In this document: piece by piece, positions 31,731-39,836 of the stretch | Position numbering within the stretch: position 1 is the stretch's first letter | Layout: each line of letters starts with the position of its first letter | DNA from: Lewinellaceae bacterium | GTDB lineage: Bacteria > Bacteroidota > Bacteroidia > Chitinophagales > Saprospiraceae | Direction of reading: 5' to 3' | DNA: 64,000 nt | Assembly: GCA_016708875.1 (NCBI GenBank) | Contig: JADJFA010000012.1 | Span: forward strand, 1-64,000 | Notes under the pieces: generated by a model | Told to the model about the DNA's origin: nothing | Databases searched by the model: none | What the model saw: the letters and a program-made list of their open reading frames with translations, nothing else | Made by a program: the position numbers and the translations under genes

Positions 31731-31951
31731 AACCGCAATATGGGTCATCCCGGTTTGAGGTTGGTACGTCCCAGAGGGACGGAATATCGGTAGAAATGTT
31801 GTTTTCGATCGAAAAGCGTGCCGTAGGTACGCTATATAAAAACCGCATATAAGCGTACCTACGGCACGCCAACCGCATTTTGATCTATATCCTACCGAGA
31901 TTTAGTCCCTCTGGGACTTTTGAAAATTCCGGGATGACTCACATTGCGGTT
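31731..31951. repeat. Four-shell nested palindrome
   Basis: Four arm pairs nest inside each other: aaccgcaatatgggtcatcc with its near-complement ending at 31951; gtcccagagggac (31769) with gtccctctgggac (31905); atcggtag with ctaccgag; and gcgtgccgtaggtacgct (31816) with agcgtacctacggcacgc (31852). It fills the whole 272-bp gap between two convergent genes. Confidence 0.88.
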
Positions 31952-31977
31952 TTATTTATGTTCATTTATTTAATTGC

Positions 31978-32769
31978 TCACTTTTCAGGTTTCTTTGGCG
32001 TATTTGGATCATCATAGTCAATTTTGCCACCCCACATCCTCATTTGGCTGAGCACCCATTGTTGACGCTGACGCACTTTCGCGGAGGGATTTTCCACTTT
32101 GAAAATCAATGGGTTAGGCAGCACAGATGCGAGCATTGCCGCTTCCTGGCGATTGATATTCTTAGCCGTTTTACCATAAAAATGCTGTGCAGCGGCCTCG
32201 GCGCCATAGATGCCATCCCCGAATTCAATGCTATTCAGATAAGCCGTCATGATGCGTTCCTTGCTCCAAATGGTCTCAATCAGAAACGTGAAATACACCT
32301 CAAATCCTTTGCGCAACCAGGAACGGCTTGGCCAGAGGAACACATTTTTTGCGGTTTGTTGACTGATGGTGCTGGCCCCTTTTTTTCTTTTGTGGTTCTG
32401 GTTGTACTTGTAGGCTTTTTCAATGGCTTCAAAATCAAAACCTTCGTGTTCGAGGAAATCCTGATCTTCGGCACATACTACTGCAAGTTGGAGGTGCGGG
32501 GAGATTTCGCCAAACGACACCCAATCATGCCGAAGGCGCACATCCCGTTCTTTGTCCCAAGCCTGCTGCCAACAACGCTGGATCATCAAAGGCGTGACCG
32601 GAATAGGCAAAATGGCGTATAAAAGCGTCAGCCCGATGGTAATGCCGAAAAACCAAAGCGAGATTTTGAATAGTAGCCGTCGGAAATACTTGCCCCAAAG
32701 CAAGCGTCCAAACTCATTCTGGGGAATGGTTCGATACCAACGACGTAAAGCTCTGGCAAATAGATTCAC
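31978..32769 (-). CDS. mtgA: Monofunctional peptidoglycan glycosyltransferase
   Basis: A 263-residue protein with one membrane segment (about residues 34-56) and a GT51 domain. The catalytic Glu101 lies in VVCAEDQDFLEHEGFD, the second family box is KKGASTISQQTAKNVFLW, and the third is IETIWSKERIMTAYLNSIEF; GIYGAEAAAQHFYGK follows. It polymerises lipid II into glycan strands on the outer face of the inner membrane. No transpeptidase domain is present and the length is normal for MtgA. Confidence 0.95.
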   Translation of the reverse strand: MNLFARALRRWYRTIPQNEFGRLLWGKYFRRLLFKISLWFFGITIGLTLLYAILPIPVTPLMIQRCWQQAWDKERDVRLRHDWVSFGEISPHLQLAVVCAEDQDFLEHEGFDFEAIEKAYKYNQNHKRKKGASTISQQTAKNVFLWPSRSWLRKGFEVYFTFLIETIWSKERIMTAYLNSIEFGDGIYGAEAAAQHFYGKTAKNINRQEAAMLASVLPNPLIFKVENPSAKVRQRQQWVLSQMRMWGGKIDYDDPNTPKKPEK

Positions 32770-32789
32770 AAGGAGTAAGTTTAGGCGGG

Positions 32790-32797
32790 CAAATGTA
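32790..32797 (-). promoter_or_regulatory. -7 box of mtgA (tacatttg on minus strand)
   Basis: It matches TAnnTTTG, 20 bp upstream of the mtgA start. Confidence 0.5.
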
Positions 32798-32892
32798 AGT
32801 TAGACCTTGGATATTGGACGTTTGACGTTGGACATTTGACCTTGGACGTTGGAGAAAAACCATTTCAATCGTTGCTTGTTTAGGAGTCTCAG

Positions 32893-32900
32893 TAATTTTG
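32893..32900 (+). promoter_or_regulatory. -7 box (taattttg)
   Basis: It matches TAnnTTTG, 59 bp upstream of the protease start at 32960; a TTG 18 bp further upstream (32872) could be the -33 element. Confidence 0.5.
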
Positions 32901-32959
32901 CCCCAAGCAGAGGAAGTAATTACGTCCTCTCTTTATTAGTAACTAAAAAATCACACACC

Positions 32960-33643
32960 ATGGGATTGATCATCATCAGTGTAATCTTTATGATCATCGG
33001 GTTCATTTTGAGCTCGAGACTTAAAAGCAAATTCAGGCATTATGCCCAAATACCACTTCAGAATGGCATGAGCGGCGCCGAAGTTGCTGCCGCTATGTTG
33101 AAGTACAACCAAATCTACGACGTTAAAATCACGCAAGTGGACGGCGAACTAACCGACCACTACAATCCTACTGATCACACGGTGAACCTCAGCCATGACG
33201 TGTATCATGGCCGCTCCATAGCAGCAGCAGCTGTAGCGGCGCACGAATGTGGCCACGCCGTGCAACACGCCACCGCGTACAGCTTCCTTCAAATGCGCTC
33301 GAAGCTGGTTCCTGTGGTGACCATTGCAGCAGGTATTCAGCAGTACCTATTTATGTTCGCTATCGCGGGCATTGGGATGTTTAACAACAATATTCTGCTC
33401 GTCATTGCCCTGATCGCTTTCGGGGTGACCACCTTGTTTAGCCTTATTACGTTGCCGGTCGAATTTGATGCAAGCAAACGCGCCCTGGTATGGCTTGATG
33501 GCAGCGGTTTCGCTCGTGGAGCGGAGTACGACGGCGCTAAAGACGCACTCACATGGGCTGCCATGACCTATGTTTCCGCTGCATTGGCTGCACTGGTTCA
33601 ATTCATGTACCTGCTGTGGGCATTGTTGGGAAGTCGGGATTAA
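32960..33643 (+). CDS. YugP-family zinc metallopeptidase, membrane-bound
   Basis: Start 32960 gives MGLIIISVIFMIIGFILSSR, the usual N-terminal membrane helix; the longer frame from 32849 runs through the promoter. The 227-residue protein has the zinc motif HECGH at residues 95-99 in VAAHECGHAVQH, then two or three further hydrophobic helices and LPVEFDASKRALVWL, a family hallmark. YugP-type proteins are predicted neutral zinc proteases of the membrane with unknown substrate. It stands alone and ends in a good terminator. Confidence 0.9.
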   Translation: MGLIIISVIFMIIGFILSSRLKSKFRHYAQIPLQNGMSGAEVAAAMLKYNQIYDVKITQVDGELTDHYNPTDHTVNLSHDVYHGRSIAAAAVAAHECGHAVQHATAYSFLQMRSKLVPVVTIAAGIQQYLFMFAIAGIGMFNNNILLVIALIAFGVTTLFSLITLPVEFDASKRALVWLDGSGFARGAEYDGAKDALTWAAMTYVSAALAALVQFMYLLWALLGSRD

Positions 33644-33669
33644 GGTATCTCATTTTTACAGGCACAATG

Positions 33670-33706
33670 GCCTTCCTCACGAATCGTGGGGAAGGCTTTT
33701 GTGTTT
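33670..33706 (+). terminator. Intrinsic terminator after the YugP-type gene
   Basis: Stem gccttcc / ggaaggc encloses tcacgaatcgtgg, itself partly paired, and is followed by ttttgtgtttt. Confidence 0.85.
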
Positions 33707-33755
33707 TATGGGAAAAATAAGTGCGCTTCTCCTTCAAATTCCCCGCCTTGCTTGC

Positions 33756-33763
33756 TACCTTTG
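33756..33763 (+). promoter_or_regulatory. -7 box of the SRP RNA gene (tacctttg)
   Basis: A perfect TAnnTTTG lies 5 bp before the predicted 5' end of the SRP RNA. Confidence 0.7.
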
Positions 33764-33766
33764 CGG

Positions 33767-33850
33767 CGTGCCGGGCGACCAGCTCCTGCAAAACCTCCCC
33801 AGGGCAGAAATGCAGCAAGGATATGTGGTCGTAGCGGTGTGTCCGGCATA
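33767..33850 (+). ncRNA. ffs: Small bacterial SRP RNA (4.5S type)
   Basis: The ends tgccgggc (33769) and gtccggca (33841) pair. The apex is the SRP domain IV: ccccagg, then gca-gaaa-tgc forming a GNRA tetraloop hairpin, then agca and agg, the internal loops that bind Ffh. The RNA is about 84 nt, the short form without an Alu domain. It is driven by its own -7 box and ends 17 bp before the aldolase gene, which may be read by run-through. Confidence 0.88.
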
Positions 33851-33867
33851 TTTTAAAAACTCCAAAC

Positions 33868-34530
33868 ATGCTATTCTTCGTTGACACTGCCAACCTCGAC
33901 CATATCCGCGAAGCCGCCGAACTCGGCATCCTCGACGGTGTGACCACCAATCCCTCCCTGATGGCAAAAGAAGGCATCACAGGTGAAAAAGAGGTGTTGA
34001 AGCATTACAAATCTATTTGTGAGATTGTTGGCAAAGACCGCGACGTGAGCGCTGAGGTGATTTCCACAGACTTTAATGGCATGGTGGCCGAAGGCAAAAA
34101 ACTGGCCGAACTCCATGAGAATATCGTGGTGAAAGTGCCTATGATCCGGGAAGGCGTGAAAGCCATTGCGCATTTTACAGAACTAGGCATCCGCACAAAC
34201 TGTACGCTGGTATTTTCTGCCGGTCAAGCCATTTTGGCGGCCAAAGCAGGCGCCAGCTACGTCTCGCCGTTCATTGGCCGAATTGACGACACGGGTTGGG
34301 ACGGTATGAAACTCATCAAAGATATTTTTGAAATCTACGGCACTGCGGGCTTTGAAACAGCCATTCTTGCAGCCAGTATCCGCAACCCGCTCCACATCGT
34401 GCAAGCAGCGAAAGCAGGTGCAGATGTGGTGACCTGCCCACTGTCAGCCATTTTGGGGCTTTTCAACCATCCGCTTACGGATATTGGTTTGGAGAAGTTT
34501 TTGGCGGACTATAATAAAGCAAATAGCTAA
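33868..34530 (+). CDS. fsa: Fructose-6-phosphate aldolase / small transaldolase
   Basis: A 220-residue TIM-barrel enzyme of the FSA/TalC group: MLFFVDTANLDHIREAAELG, DGVTTNPSLMAKEG, the Schiff-base lysine region NIVVKVPM, TLVFSAGQAILAAKAGASYV and FIGRIDD. The length matches the short transaldolases. It moves a dihydroxyacetone unit between sugar phosphates in the pentose phosphate pathway; sequence alone does not separate aldolase from transaldolase activity. The start is only 17 bp from the SRP RNA end. Confidence 0.93.
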   Translation: MLFFVDTANLDHIREAAELGILDGVTTNPSLMAKEGITGEKEVLKHYKSICEIVGKDRDVSAEVISTDFNGMVAEGKKLAELHENIVVKVPMIREGVKAIAHFTELGIRTNCTLVFSAGQAILAAKAGASYVSPFIGRIDDTGWDGMKLIKDIFEIYGTAGFETAILAASIRNPLHIVQAAKAGADVVTCPLSAILGLFNHPLTDIGLEKFLADYNKANS

Positions 34531-34542
34531 GGAATTTGTGTC

Positions 34543-34633
34543 AATGGCACACGGATTAAATGGAATAAACAGATTTGAACAGATTTTTAAAATCCGTTTT
34601 CATCTATCAAATCCCTTCAATCCGTGTGCCATT
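34543..34633. repeat. Intergenic inverted repeat (acacggatt family)
   Basis: Arms aatggcacacggatt and aatccgtgtgccatt enclose a 61-base centre with gatttgaacagattt. The same core words occur in the longer palindrome at 53653-53749. Confidence 0.82.
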
Positions 34634-34648
34634 TTGCTTTGAAAGGAT

Positions 34649-35688
34649 TCAAAAAATCACCTCCGTCGCCCCATATCCATATTTGTGGTGGTATTCATTT
34701 TTGAACTTCACCACATAGGGATTGGCCCTCAATTGCTCCGCGATTGCGTCCTTCAATTTGCCCTCCCCTACCCCATGTATGAGAAAAACCCGGGGCGCAC
34801 CCAGGCGCACGGCCTTTTCTACAAAACGGTGACAATGTTGGAGTTGAATCCGAAGAATCTCGCCTTTGTCCAATCGGGCATACCCGTTGATCAAACTCTG
34901 GATGTGTAAATCAATTTCATTTTCAAAGTTAGCAAGGGCCTCCGGGTCGAAGGCTTTATAGGGCCGGGAATTGCTTTCGCGAACTGGTTTGCGTACCTGT
35001 TGCTTGGCGTATGTTTTCAGATCGCTTTCTTCCTTTCATCATCCTGATCGAATTTATCAATCATCACAAACTGGTACGCTAACACATTCAGGATGGGCGC
35101 TGTGAGCAGGCTGTTGAAAAATTGTTTTGGCTTGATTTTCAGGGTGTGTTCAATAGGATCATCTACACCTGCGGTCGTGATTCGTTTCACGCGGAGAAAG
35201 GCTTCAGGGGCTTCATTAAGGTCGTCGGAAAGGAAATCACCGAGTTCGAGGGCTGTGCTGGCGGGAATTTTATCGTCCACCGACAGTACATCGCGAGCAT
35301 GCGTGAAAAGATCAAACTCCATCAAGAACTCAGAAAGGGTATCGTTCAATAGCCACACCTTGTAGCGTGAGACAGAACCGTCGCGACCAGGCATTGGCTC
35401 AAAAGCCAACTGCAATCCCTTCGGTTTCAATATCTTGTATTGGCTTTGGAGGCGACGCGCTGGTGGGGCTTCCGGCTTTTTTTCCTGTTTGCCTTGAATG
35501 AATTTCGCTCCGGCTGACACTGGTTCGGCCGCCTCATCGCGCAGCAAATCCTCCTCAAAAGCGGGAATTTCAATATCAGGATCGCTGTCTAGCCGTACCT
35601 GAAGCATGTCCCCATCCAGGATCCCGGTGATGGTGCCGCGTTCGCCTGTGTAGCGAAGCCTGACTTTAGTGCCGATGGCGTATAACAT
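34649..35688 (-). CDS. DUF2027/Smr-domain protein, one frameshift
   Basis: The N-terminal two thirds start MLYAIGTKVRLRYTGERGTI (a small barrel with GDMLQVRL) and continue as the DUF2027 region (YKVWLLNDTLSEFLMEFDLF). The frame shifts near 35022, then SNSRPYKAFDPEALANFENE runs into EIDLHIQSLINGYARLDKGE and the Smr core VFLIHGVGEGKLKDAI. Smr domains nick DNA or cleave RNA; the HGVGEGKL turn is the conserved GxGxG site. About 346 residues when joined. This combination is specific to Bacteroidota. Confidence 0.88.
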
Positions 35689-35782
35689 CTTGAAGTAACT
35701 ATGAACTATGAACTATGAACGATGAACTGCCTAACTGCGCAAAAATAGCGAATGTTTTGTAGGCAGAGGGTTCGTTGAGTTC

Positions 35783-35940
35783 GAACCGCGTAGCGGTGAC
35801 ATTTTGGTAGCCCGATAGGGCGATTAGGGGATAGAACCGCATAGCGGTGACATTATTACGGCGATATAATGTCACCGCTACGCGGTTCTGAAAACCCATT
35901 AACGCTGATGCTACCAAAATGTCGCCGCGATGCGGCTTTT
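35783..35940. repeat. Nested intergenic palindrome (family 1)
   Basis: Inner arms gaaccgcatagcggtgacat (35834) and its near-complement ending at 35888 sit inside an outer pair ggtgacattttggtagc (35795) and gctaccaaaatgtcgcc. It matches the family at 22292-22444, including the words ccgcatagcg and taatgtc. Confidence 0.85.
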
Positions 35941-36015
35941 TCCAAAAATCTATCCAAATCTCACGTAATTTTAATATTTAACTTTGGGGAAACTAGGTTG
36001 CGCAAACGATTTTTA

Positions 36016-36627
36016 TCAAAACCTGAACACCTCATCGGCTAATGAAAACATCGCCTCGTCGCCTTTGGAATTGCCGTAAGCGGTAATTTTTTCAAAAGCA
36101 TCAAGATCAAATTTTTTACGGATCCTGCGGGCCTTTTCCGCGCCGTTGCAATTAGGCGTTGAGAAATTGCCCGTGAATTGGCCGGATTCAAATTCAAGTT
36201 CTGTGCAAAGCAAATCGAAACCTTCCGTAGCACAAAATGGCCGAAGCCATACATCGGGCGAAGCAGATACAATGACTACAGTTTCACCATTTTGAAAGGC
36301 CCTTCGCAGGTCATTCAGCAATTCTGTGCACAGCAATGCGGGTATCTTCTTTTGACAGAATTCCTCGCCTAATGTCTTCATTTCCGCCACGCTTTTTCCT
36401 CTAAAAAACACGGAAAGCACGGCAGCCTTACCTGCCTCGTTCGACCATTTACCAGAAAAAATCAAGCCTGAAAATTTTAATGCCAACACAAAACCGCCCG
36501 CAATCAAACGTGGCAAGGGCACAGCAAACAGCAAAAACCGCACAAACGAATCACCCCGCGTCAGGGTGCCGTCAAAATCGCAGAGATGAAGGTGGTGTCC
36601 GCTTATTGGCCCTCGTTCATGGTTCAT
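36016..36627 (-). CDS. HAD-IB family phosphatase
   Basis: A 203-residue HAD hydrolase with motif I HLCDFDGTLTRGDSF (nucleophile Asp and general acid Asp), motif II VVIVSASPDVWLRPF and motif III/IV AYGNSKGDEAMFSLAD. The family includes phosphoserine phosphatase-like enzymes and lipid-phosphate phosphatases; the substrate cannot be told. It starts inside the end of the membrane glycosyltransferase gene (4-bp overlap), so the two are co-translated, which suggests a lipid-linked sugar or envelope substrate. Confidence 0.85.
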   Translation of the reverse strand: MNHERGPISGHHLHLCDFDGTLTRGDSFVRFLLFAVPLPRLIAGGFVLALKFSGLIFSGKWSNEAGKAAVLSVFFRGKSVAEMKTLGEEFCQKKIPALLCTELLNDLRRAFQNGETVVIVSASPDVWLRPFCATEGFDLLCTELEFESGQFTGNFSTPNCNGAEKARRIRKKFDLDAFEKITAYGNSKGDEAMFSLADEVFRF

Positions 36628-38255
36628 AGATTATGGTTTGTAACTACCCAAAAATGCGGTGTTTCCTCCACAACTTTATCTCTTTGAAAAAGCAGTCGCG
36701 TCACCTCCAGTTCAGGGTCGCTTTCTATTTTATCGCGAAAATATTTCTGGATAAAAATGACAGGTTTTTTTTCTTGCAAATCCTTAAAAATCAAAGTGTT
36801 GTCTCCGTTCGTTTCGCGGTTTACCACCCAATCAAGGGGAAACGGAGGAGTGGTTTTGGTCAAATAATTAGCCTGTGGAAAAGCAGGAAGCGTCTTGAAA
36901 TTCGGCCCATATTTCGTGGCCAATTTCTTCAAATCCAGGTATAAGTCCGCCGTTTCCTGGTCTGAATAAATGCCTGACAGTTGAGGAAAAATACTTCCCA
37001 TATGTACATCCATTTCGCTCCGTCGGCCATCGCGGTACACGAATTCGTGGGCAATTCGGAAGGTAAAGAGTAGGCTTAAAAGCAATAGAAACCTATAAGG
37101 TTTTGGAAACCTTATAGGTTTCGAGGCATCTTCCAATACGCGTGTCACTTCCATCCCGGCCAACACCCAAGGCGTGGTAAAAAGCATCGGGAAATTATAG
37201 CCCCAGCTCACAGAGGCGCACCAGGAAATGCCGAGCAGGAGGAATGAGGGACTTATCCGTCCTACGGCTTTAAGCCGTAGGACGGATGGCAAAATGCAAA
37301 TCACTGCTACCCAAAACATCACCCGGGATTGTGCGATGGGTGCCGTATGGTCCTGTCTCAACCAGGTAATGGCCGCAAAACTCGCAACCAAAGCGAAAAG
37401 CCAAAGCGACCATGCAACCAGTGCAATCCTTGGATTTTTTCCCTTACAAAACCACCAAGCCACTGGAAGCAAGAGGAGGATACTGGGCAAGGCAAGTTCT
37501 GGGGTAATGCGAAAATAGTCCAGAATGCCATGTTGAAATGCTTGCGCTGTCGAGGCTGCCCCGCTCGTCATCTTCAAGAAATTATCAAGGAGATTGTTTT
37601 GCCTTAAATAATTGAAAAACAGGACAAAACTTAATGCGAAACCTCCAAAAAACCACCCGATTCTTTTCCAACGAGCCTCCTTTTCCAAAAACAGAAACAC
37701 CCCAATAATCGGAAGTAAGGGGTAAAATGATTGTTTGCACAGCAGGGCGCAAAAAAGGCAGGTGCCCGCAATCAGCAAATTTAACCCTTGCTTGGAATGT
37801 GTGAAAAACGCCGCCATCACCGCGAACAAAATCCCATCTACCGTATGCCAGGCCATTGGCGGATAACAGTGCGCCGACACGACAAACCCAAACACCGCCA
37901 ATTGCCAACGCCGCTCGCCCTTGGCCAATACTGCCGCTCCAAGCCAGGAATACAGCGCGACTTTGCCATAAAAAATCCATCGCTCACCCAAAACGGCGAA
38001 CTGCTCAGGCAAAAATTGAATCTCCAAAGCCCGAAGCCACACAGACAAAGGCGGGCGCACGTAAACGATATCGTAGTAAAGCGTCTTTCCATTAAGCACT
38101 TGCCAGGCCAATCCGGTAAGGAAGCCGCCGTCCGTTTCGTTCACGCCAAACGGGGCGTAATACAGGCAATAGCCCGCTACGATGGCGAAAAACAGGAGTT
38201 TCCAAAGGAAGCTTGATCTTGGACTGTTGAACGTTGGACGTTGGACGTTGGACAT
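36624..38255 (-). CDS. Multi-pass membrane glycosyltransferase-like protein
   Basis: About 543 residues with 10 or more hydrophobic segments and a C-terminal soluble tail. The segment NETDGGFLTGLAWQVLNGKT plus LYYDIVYVRPPLSVWL matches the first loop of GT39/PMT-like (GT-C) transferases that use lipid-linked sugars. Start 38255 is the last ATG before the first helix; the longer frame to 38798 runs antisense through hemL. Its first 15 codons are formed by the repeat word ccaacgtccaacg. Two palindromes (37088-37122 and 37255-37287) are read in frame. It overlaps the HAD gene. Confidence 0.75.
   Translation of the reverse strand: MSNVQRPTFNSPRSSFLWKLLFFAIVAGYCLYYAPFGVNETDGGFLTGLAWQVLNGKTLYYDIVYVRPPLSVWLRALEIQFLPEQFAVLGERWIFYGKVALYSWLGAAVLAKGERRWQLAVFGFVVSAHCYPPMAWHTVDGILFAVMAAFFTHSKQGLNLLIAGTCLFCALLCKQSFYPLLPIIGVFLFLEKEARWKRIGWFFGGFALSFVLFFNYLRQNNLLDNFLKMTSGAASTAQAFQHGILDYFRITPELALPSILLLLPVAWWFCKGKNPRIALVAWSLWLFALVASFAAITWLRQDHTAPIAQSRVMFWVAVICILPSVLRLKAVGRISPSFLLLGISWCASVSWGYNFPMLFTTPWVLAGMEVTRVLEDASKPIRFPKPYRFLLLLSLLFTFRIAHEFVYRDGRRSEMDVHMGSIFPQLSGIYSDQETADLYLDLKKLATKYGPNFKTLPAFPQANYLTKTTPPFPLDWVVNRETNGDNTLIFKDLQEKKPVIFIQKYFRDKIESDPELEVTRLLFQRDKVVEETPHFWVVTNHNL
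37088..37122. repeat. 35-bp palindrome inside a coding region
   Basis: Arms gaaacctataaggttt and aaaccttataggtttc enclose three bases. It encodes the stretch around KPIRFPKPYRFL just before a membrane helix, without breaking the frame. Confidence 0.9.
37255..37287. repeat. 33-bp palindrome inside a coding region
   Basis: Perfect 16-base arms (atccgtcctacggctt) with a single central base. It reads in frame as part of PSVLRLKAVGRIS between two helices. The core cctacggctt/aagccgtagg is the same as at 50579-50611. Confidence 0.95.
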
Positions 38256-38312
38256 TGGATTAATCTTGAAATTCCTGACAAAAATCTGAAAAGTATCGGG
38301 CTTGGCCCGCGC

Positions 38313-38320
38313 TATCTTTG
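38313..38320 (+). promoter_or_regulatory. -7 box of hemL (tatctttg)
   Basis: A perfect TAnnTTTG ends only 4 bp before the hemL ATG, so transcription would start at or next to the start codon. Confidence 0.65.
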
Positions 38321-38324
38321 CGTC

Positions 38325-39650
38325 ATGAATGCTCGCCCATATCCAACCCCCAACACTTTCACCCGCGCCCGCAGCGGCGAACTTTTTGAAACCGCCAAAA
38401 CCTACTTCCCAGGAGGTGTTCACAGCCCCGTTCGGGCGTTCAAAAGTGTGAACGGCCCGCCTATATTTTTTGAACGGGGCGAAGGCTGCCACCTTTATGA
38501 TGTTGATGATCAAGCATTTGTGGATTTTTGTGGCTCCTGGGGGCCACTCATCCTGGGGCATGTACATCCCGCGGTACTGGAGCGTGTGCAAGCAACCGTG
38601 GCGAATGGAATGTCGTTCGGCACACCCACCCCGCACGATAATTTGATCGGAAAACTTATTCTCGACAACCACCGGTTTGTTGAAATGATCCGCTTTGTAA
38701 GCAGTGGCACGGAAGCGGTAATGAGTGCCCTGCGACTTGCACGTGGGGTAACAGGACGTAGTAAAGTCATCAAGTTTGAAGGTTGTTACCACGGCCATGT
38801 GGATTCAATGCTCGTAAAGGCAGGCTCGGGGCTGGTCACTTTTGGAATCAGTACTTCGGCAGGAATTCCAGAGGCGTATGCAAAAGAGACCATTGTTGTT
38901 CCATTGGCCGACCCGGAGGCTTTGGAAAATGCCTTACGCCAATATGCAGGGGATGTGGCTTGTGTCATTATTGAACCCATTCCGGCCAATAATGGCCTTT
39001 TGGTACAAAACCGTGAATTTCTCCAGTTTGTGCGCGAAAAAACCCGCGAACACGGCGTTTTGCTCATTTTCGATGAGGTAATTTCAGGGTTCCGGGTGGG
39101 TTTTGAGGGCGCGGCAGGTTTGTACGGAATTGAGCCCGACATACTCACTTTTGGTAAAATTATCGGCGGTGGGATGCCTGTTGGGGCCTATGCAGCAAGC
39201 AGGACAATCATGGAAAATGTGGCGCCTGTAGGCCCTGTGTATCAGGCCGGAACGCTCAGTGCAAACCCGGTGGCGATGGCGGCAGGGCTTGCGACCTTGA
39301 CTGAATTATTAAAACCTGGCTTTTACGAATTACTGGAAGAGAAAACTGCGCGATTTACAGCGCGGTTGCAAGCGTTCTGCGACAAAAAAGGGTACGACGT
39401 CAGCTTCCCACGGGTTGGCTCTATTTTTTGGCCAACATTCACTCGTAAGCATATTCACCGCAGCGACGAGATTGACGGTTCTGGCATGGATTTTTTCAAA
39501 AAAATGCACCTGGAATGCCTGAAACGCGGGGTCTATTTTGGCCCCTCAGGGTACGAGGTGGGCTTTGTCTCTTCCGCGCACACGGACTCAGATTTGGACT
39601 TTGCAGTGGAGATGATTTGCGAAAGTTTGGAGGAGGTTTTTAAGGCTTAA
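38325..39650 (+). CDS. hemL: Glutamate-1-semialdehyde 2,1-aminomutase
   Basis: A 441-residue PLP enzyme of normal length. Marks are GGVHSPVRAFKSVNG, the PLP-lysine at residue 278 in LTFGKIIGGGMPVGAY, DEVISGFRVGFEGAAGLYG, and YQAGTLSANPVAMAAG. It turns glutamate-1-semialdehyde into 5-aminolevulinate in the C5 route to tetrapyrroles. Start 38325 aligns with family N-termini; the frame open from 38241 lies upstream of the promoter. It runs divergently from the membrane glycosyltransferase with a 69-bp gap. Confidence 0.96.
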   Translation: MNARPYPTPNTFTRARSGELFETAKTYFPGGVHSPVRAFKSVNGPPIFFERGEGCHLYDVDDQAFVDFCGSWGPLILGHVHPAVLERVQATVANGMSFGTPTPHDNLIGKLILDNHRFVEMIRFVSSGTEAVMSALRLARGVTGRSKVIKFEGCYHGHVDSMLVKAGSGLVTFGISTSAGIPEAYAKETIVVPLADPEALENALRQYAGDVACVIIEPIPANNGLLVQNREFLQFVREKTREHGVLLIFDEVISGFRVGFEGAAGLYGIEPDILTFGKIIGGGMPVGAYAASRTIMENVAPVGPVYQAGTLSANPVAMAAGLATLTELLKPGFYELLEEKTARFTARLQAFCDKKGYDVSFPRVGSIFWPTFTRKHIHRSDEIDGSGMDFFKKMHLECLKRGVYFGPSGYEVGFVSSAHTDSDLDFAVEMICESLEEVFKA

Positions 39651-39749
39651 TTCAAGCAATTGGGGACAAGGGGGATTCTATTTAGGCCCAATCCCTCAGT
39701 TTGTCTCCACCTGTCTTTTTCCAATACCATGAAATGAGCGCAGAGAAAA

Positions 39750-39757
39750 TATCTTTG
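39750..39757 (+). promoter_or_regulatory. -7 box of the TonB receptor gene (tatctttg)
   Basis: A perfect TAnnTTTG, 79 bp ahead of the preferred start at 39837. Confidence 0.55.
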
Positions 39758-39836
39758 CCTCCCAATTTGAGCTTTTGAGCGTTTGAAAATGTTTAATTCC
39801 AATACCCAGCAGTCCAAGAACCATTCAAATAGATAC

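Noticed and set aside
32810..32850. Repeated ttggacgttggac words as a regulatory site
   Set aside because: Similar words occur at 38221-38260 and at the end of engB near 58465, so this looks like a dispersed simple repeat and not an operator.
38256..38798. N-terminal extension of the membrane glycosyltransferase
   Set aside because: It runs antisense through hemL, lacks any leader or helix, and the first helix starts just after 38255.
39647..39836. Small minus-strand open frame between hemL and the TonB receptor
   Set aside because: It has no homology features and covers the TonB receptor promoter region.
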